The notes beneath the pieces are model-generated. The model was not told the origin of the DNA and searched no databases. It worked only from the letters and a program-made list of their open reading frames with translations. A program made the position numbers and the translations under genes. A stretch of 64,000 nt of DNA from the NCBI GenBank assembly GCA_025201345.1, contig JAIXMG010000028.1:124001-188000 (forward strand), given 5' to 3'. Shown one piece after another: positions 59,333 to 64,000 of this stretch. Source of the stretch: Thamnidium elegans (taxonomy: Eukaryota; Mucoromycota; Mucoromycetes; Mucorales; Mucoraceae). The number at the start of each line of letters is the position of its first letter. The stretch's first letter is position 1.

Positions 59333-60261
59333 TGAGTCAAGAAACAAGTTTACCATCACAGTCAGATAATATAGATGATGTGCAAAAAGTAGAGCCTAAA
59401 ACCATTAGAACCATTGTGGAAGAAAATAAACAGTGGGAATCATTTTTCGATCCACAATATACGTTTGGATCCTTTCAAACCGGTATTAGTAAACCCGATC
59501 AATTCAAAGAAAAGTGGCATACAGCAAGTGACAATATACCAAGTACCAGTCCAACGTTACCCAATATAAAACAATTACAACAGCATATCAATACCATAGA
59601 CACACAAGACGACACATACAAAATTCTACCACGCCCTTTTCCAGCATACAATAAAAATACCGAACCTACTTTATGTAAAGATAGATTACAGTTATTAAAT
59701 ATCATTCAAACGATTGGATTTAATAAAGAAAAAGATATAACCCAGGCCGAACTCTCGACCACTGCTCGATTACAATTACAGTGGAAACAAAAGACGGATC
59801 AAATAAAACAAGACATCTTATTGGACTCAAAACAAGATGATGGTTTGACAAAGGAGCTTGATCGTTTATCCACAAACGATTTAAGTTTAGACGATATGTA
59901 TCAAAACATTTCATTTTCTCAATCTAAAAATTTGGTTGTTGAGCAAGATAATGTTAAACGACGAAAGAATAGAGTTTCTTTCTTATATTTTGCGTTTGGG
60001 TTTATGTTTCCACCGTTATGGTTAATTGGCGCTCTGTATGTACCGAAACATCATCAGACAGAAGCAAGTAAAGATATTGATAAAAAGTGGAAGGTCTACT
60101 CTAGGAACGCGTTTTTTATGTTTTTGTTACTGCTGGTGATTACATCCGTTTTGATCATTATATTAAAACCAGAAACAATTGGGTTTAGAAATAGTTTAGA
60201 AGGCGGCTATAATGCCGATAGAGTAGTATTTGACGAAGAAGATGTTGTTACCAGTAAATAA
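59333..60261 (+). CDS. Two-transmembrane protein, unknown function
   Basis: Intronless, 309 aa from the ATG at 59333 (an upstream in-frame stretch has no ATG). The N-terminal two thirds are soluble and polar (TIVEENKQWESFFDPQYTFG; RLQLLNIIQTIGFNKEKD). Two C-terminal hydrophobic helices follow: FLYFAFGFMFPPLWLIGALY and AFFMFLLLLVITSVLIIILK, separated by a charged loop (KHHQTEASKDIDKKW). The FPPLWLIGA motif occurs in several uncharacterised fungal membrane proteins. The large N-terminal part probably faces the cytosol; location is otherwise unknown. Confidence 0.72.
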
Positions 60262-60806
60262 ATAATATTCCCTCGTTTTTTTGTGTCTTTTTTTTTTTTT
60301 TTTCTTGTACCAGGAAATATTAAAGATTACAAAAAAAAAAAAAAAAAAAAAAAACCTTCTTGTCGGTGATAATGCAAGAAGACACACAAGACTAAAAAAA
60401 GAAATTTACATCAAGACCGTGGGTAATGTATTAATCAACGAGTTAAACTTGTACCTGAATTTTCTTTTTTAAAGAAAAAAACGTTGTTCGTTACCCATGA
60501 CAACTCTTTTGACAACAAAAAAAGTTACGTTACTAGGAAGCCCCCCCCCCCCTTTTTTTAATAAACTGTATTTGTACATATTTCTTATCAAAACTCTTTT
60601 TTTTTCAAGTGAATAAAAAAAAACCATCTTTTTGTATAACCTACCCCGCTATTATCCATCTCAAGTAAAGAAACAAACGTCACACTCAGTAGCCTTTTTT
60701 TTTCTGAGCAAGTTTTTTTCCCACGACTTGATTGCAAAAAGAAGAGGGTGCGATTTTTTTTTCGTATCTTCTTTTTCACTTTACAAACACATTTTTTTTA
60801 AAAAAG
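60262..60806. promoter_or_regulatory. Spacer and promoter of the MCC alpha gene
   Basis: It contains poly(T)/poly(A) tracts (60288-60303, 60331-60353), a C12 run near 60541 and a T8A6 junction (60792-60805) touching the ATG at 60807. No gene is seen. Confidence 0.4.
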
Positions 60807-61504
60807 ATGATCCAAATCCATACCAGATTGCCTCGGGCGGTCTTTTCCACTGTCCTTCGTCGTCGTTTTCCCGACTCCGCTATTCGATGCTTTAGTTCTG
60901 CCAAAGGTATGATTTATTAAACACTTAAAAACAACAAGATAAAATTCTAAAAATTGATGTATACATTTATAGTTCAAAACCCTCTTTTTGATAAGATTTT
61001 AATTGCCAACAGGTAAAATACATACAACTTAAAAAAGAGAGAGAAAAAAGGGCCTAAATTTATTTTAAAAACAGAGGTGAAATCGCTATTCGTGTTATGC
61101 GTACCGCTAAGGAATTAGGTATCAAGACAGTTGCAGTTTACAGTGAACCTGATGCTTATTCTCAACACGTCAAAATGGTACGTAAATTTTATTTTTTTAT
61201 TTTTATACAAAAGAGGTATTAACACTTTAAGATAGGCTGATGAAGCTTACTTGATTGGCCCTGCTGCCTCTGCGGAAAGTTACCTCTGTATTGATAAAAT
61301 CATGAACGTAGCTAAAATGACAGGATCTCAAGCAATTCATCCCGGTTACGGTTTCTTGTCTGAGAACGCTGATTTCTCTGATATTGTTAAAGCTGCTAAT
61401 TTAGCATTTATTGGTCCCTCCGGAAGTGCTATGCGCTCTATGGGTTCAAAAAGGTATTTTTTTCAAAAAAAAATCCCACGGTGATAACCAAATTTTTTCT
61501 CACG

Positions 61505-61536
<32 letters not shown>

Positions 61537-63412
61537 TTTATTTATTAAGTGAGTCAAAGTATATTATGCAAGATGCTGGTGTGCCTGTAGTTCCTGGTTA
61601 CCATGGTGAAAATCAAGAAGTTGGATTCTTAAAGGACCAAGCCGAAAAGATCGGGTACCCAGTATTAATTAAGGCCATTAAAGGAGGTGGAGGAAAAGGT
61701 ATGCGTATTGTAAGAAGTGCATCTGAATTTGAAGAGATGTTGGAATCCTCCAAGCGTGAATCGATCAAGTCCTTTGGCGATGATAAGGTACTTGTTGAAA
61801 AGTATTTGGAGAGACCTCGTCATGTTGAAGTGCAAGTATTTGCAGATAAACACGATAATGTAGTTCATTTGTTTGAGCGTGATTGTTCTGTGCAAAGACG
61901 TCATCAAAAAGTAATTGAAGAAGCTCCTGCACCTGGTTTGACTGAAGCCTTGAGAGCTGATTTGGGTGCCAAGGCTGTAGCTGCTGCTCGTGCTGTTGGC
62001 TATGAAAATGCTGGTACTGTTGAGTTTATTATGGATAATGTTGATAAGCAATTTTACTTTATGGAAATGAACACAAGATTACAAGTGGAACATCCTGTCA
62101 CTGAAATGGTCACAAACACTGATTTGGTGCGTTGGCAATTAGAGGTTGCTGCTGGTAACCGACTTCCCAAGATGCAACATGAATTAGCGTTAAATGGTCA
62201 TGCCTTTGAAGCTCGTATCTATGCTGAAAATCCATCCAAGTAAGGGTTTTTTTTTAAATCTCCTATTTAAATTTAGTAACTCACACGTTTTTTAATTAGC
62301 CATTTCCTTCCTGATACTGGACCACTTTTCAGTGTACGTACACCTGCCGCAACTGAAAACGTTCGTCTAGAAACAGGTTTTATTCAAGGTGATCAAATCA
62401 GTGTCCATTATGATCCCATGATTTCCAAGTTGGTTGTACACGGTGAAAACCGTAACGATGCTCTTCGTCGATTCCGTCGTGCCTTAGAAGAGTACCAAGT
62501 TGTTGGATTAAACACCAATATCTCATTTATCAAGACTGTTGCAGAGCATCCTGCCTTTATTAAAGGTGAGGTCGAGACTGGCTTTATTCAAGAATTCGAA
62601 AAGGATTTATTCAAGGATCCTGTTGCTCCTGATGCAACTACATTGGCTTTAGCCGCTAGTGCCCTTCGTTTAAAGGAGATTGATAATATTAAGAAGAGTT
62701 CTCAAGGTAAAACTTTTTTTTTTGTATACTTGTTTTTTTTTAGTTGTAACCTTTTTCTTCTATGTAGATCCTTATAGCCCTTGGAGTGCTCACACTGATT
62801 CTTTCCGTATTAACAATATTAATCACAGAAAGTTTGCTGTTACTGCTAACGATCATCCTTATGAAGTTGTTGTCTCTACTAACGCTCAAAAGTCCCATTT
62901 GGTTGATATGGAAGTTATTGATGCCGCCACTCAAGAGACCATTAAATCCTTTTCGGCTGTTGAAAGTCGTATCGATAGTGATGGATTAATGGTGTCATCT
63001 ATTGACAGCAAGACACTCAAGAGTAACGTCGTATTACACAACGAAGATGTGGTTGTATTTGACGAGGTAAACCTTTTTTATTATTATTATTATTTGCGAG
63101 AAGAAGAAATTTAACCCTTCTTTTATATAGTTTGGTCGTACTACATTAAAATTACCTACTCCAGGATACTTATCAGCTACAGGGGATGGTCACGGTGCTG
63201 GAACTGTAAAGACACCTATGCCCTGTAAGATCTCTCAAGTGCTTGTTAAGCCTGGCCAAATGATTCAAAAGGGTGATACCATTATTATTTTAGAGGCAAT
63301 GAAGATGGAACATGTTATCAAAGCTCCTGTTGCTGGCACAATCGATCAAGTTTTATATGCTGTTGGTGATTTAGTTGGAGAAAACAAGAGTTTAGTTACT
63401 TTTGCTGAGTAA
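60807..63412 (+). CDS. mccA: 3-Methylcrotonyl-CoA carboxylase, biotin-bearing alpha subunit, mitochondrial
   Basis: Catalyses ATP- and biotin-dependent carboxylation of 3-methylcrotonyl-CoA in leucine breakdown, with a beta subunit not in this window. Exons 60807..60906, 60972..61011, 61075..61177, 61236..61453, 61550..62239, 62300..62706, 62768..63066 and 63131..63412 give 712 aa. The N-terminus [19 protein letters not shown] is an Arg-rich mitochondrial presequence. The biotin carboxylase domain follows ([19 protein letters not shown]; glycine loop [46 protein letters not shown]). The C-terminal biotinyl domain has the modified lysine in EAMKMEH near 63296. Length and lack of a transcarboxylase domain separate it from pyruvate and acetyl-CoA carboxylases; propionyl-CoA carboxylase alpha is the closest alternative. 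Confidence 0.92.
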
Positions 63413-63624
63413 AATAATAATAATAATAATAAAAATGTGTATAGATTATAACATAAAGAATATAGTTTTGAGTTCAAGGAGTAAAAAAAGCCGGTTTATG
63501 CACGTATATTTTGTTTGATCCGCAAACGACTTTTTTTTTTTTTTTTCGAGTAATATAAATACTTGTAATCGTTTTTTAATTATTATTATTATTTTCATTA
63601 TATTAATATTTCTTCTACCTAAGC

Positions 63625-64000
63625 ATGTTATCTTCTAGTATTCAAGAAAGTAGTTTTACTAGCACTACATCCAAGCAAATCCAAACCATTTTACCTTACG
63701 GTAAACACCAAAAAGGTGTTGACTTTGAAACCATTAAAAAACCTCAAGAGGATGTAAGTCGTGTAAATCTTTACCGAAGATAACTTGTAATTAAAACCAT
63801 TCTCTAGATCCTTTTAGAACCCTTTCATTATCTTTGTTCTAACCCAGGAAAAGATGTTCGTGCTAAAATGATTGAAGCATTTGACGCTTGGTTACAGGTC
63901 CCCAAAGATGATTTGATTGTTATTACTCGTGTCATTGAGATGCTTCATAGCGCTAGTTTATTGTATGTTGTGTAACAATGTGGTTGTTGTTGTATTAACT
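63625..64000 (+). CDS. carG: Geranylgeranyl diphosphate synthase, 3' truncated by window edge
   Basis: Makes GGPP from IPP and FPP for carotenoids and protein prenylation. Exons 63625..63753 and 63808..63962 are visible; a further donor (TT|GTATGT) starts at 63963 and the rest is outside. After a polar N-terminus (MLSSSIQESSFTSTTSKQIQ) the conserved start of the polyprenyl synthase fold reads ILLEPFHYLCSNPGKDVRAK and DDLIVITRVIEMLHSASLL, immediately before where the first Asp-rich motif (DDxxD) is expected. The PGKDVR and EMLHSASLL blocks are specific to fungal GGPPS. Confidence 0.88.

Noticed and set aside
1..64000. CRISPR array or bacterial operon structure
   Set aside because: No regular direct repeats with unique spacers; the genes are spliced and separately promoted, so this is eukaryotic nuclear DNA.

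Overview
The window is nuclear DNA of an early-diverging filamentous fungus, most likely Mucoromycota (Mucorales or a close relative). Genes are compact, with GT-AG introns of about 50-90 nt. Intergenic DNA is very AT-rich and full of long poly(A)/poly(T) tracts. The gene set fits: a geranylgeranyl diphosphate synthase of the carG type, a white-collar-2-like PAS/GATA protein, a Gcn4/CPC1-like bZIP, an SSD1-type RNB protein and polyglutamine-rich fungal regulators. There are no operons; the exon models below come from reading splice sites and frame by hand.

Layout. 0-9 kb: 3' part of a SWI3/RSC8-type chromatin remodelling subunit (+), a kelch-repeat membrane protein (-), and cytosolic leucyl-tRNA synthetase (+). 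9-17.6 kb: gene-poor, with a possible gene remnant at 9.3 kb, a candidate tiny two-exon gene at 11 kb, tRNA-Asp(GTC), stem-loop-rich repeats, a long imperfect inverted repeat and a decayed Tc1/mariner (IS630-type) element carrying an internal inverted duplication. 17.6-23.6 kb: a RhoGEF (DH-PH), a Gcn4-like bZIP and a convergent polyQ/acidic protein of unknown function. 23.6-28.7 kb: intergenic, with two diverged relics of one mobile-element-like coding sequence. 28.8-32.4 kb: a secreted kelch-like protein and the PAS/GATA (WC-2-like) gene. 32.4-37.5 kb: AT-rich, no gene seen. 37.5-45.9 kb: glycyl-tRNA synthetase, a broken gene resembling the TnpB/Fanzor (OMEGA nuclease) family, and an SSD1-like pseudo-RNase (-). 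47.9-54.6 kb: two head-to-head RING/coiled-coil paralogues and a Zn2Cys6 transcription factor. 55.4-64 kb: a UBTD-type ubiquitin-like protein, a phosphopantetheinyl transferase, a WWE-like unknown protein, a small CaaX-ending protein, a two-TM unknown protein, mitochondrial 3-methylcrotonyl-CoA carboxylase alpha subunit, and the 5' part of the GGPP synthase gene.

How the genes may connect. Both aminoacyl-tRNA synthetase genes have perfect Gcn4/AP-1-type TGASTCA sites close upstream (two for LeuRS, one for GlyRS), and the window also encodes a Gcn4-like bZIP whose start codon is overlapped by a three-codon upstream ORF. This looks like cross-pathway amino-acid control. The WC-2-like gene and the GGPP synthase belong to processes (light sensing, carotenoid and isoprenoid supply) that are linked in this group of fungi, but nothing in the sequence shows a direct link here. 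The most unusual items are the Fanzor/TnpB-like relic, the divergent RING pair and the nested inverted repeats at 13-16 kb.
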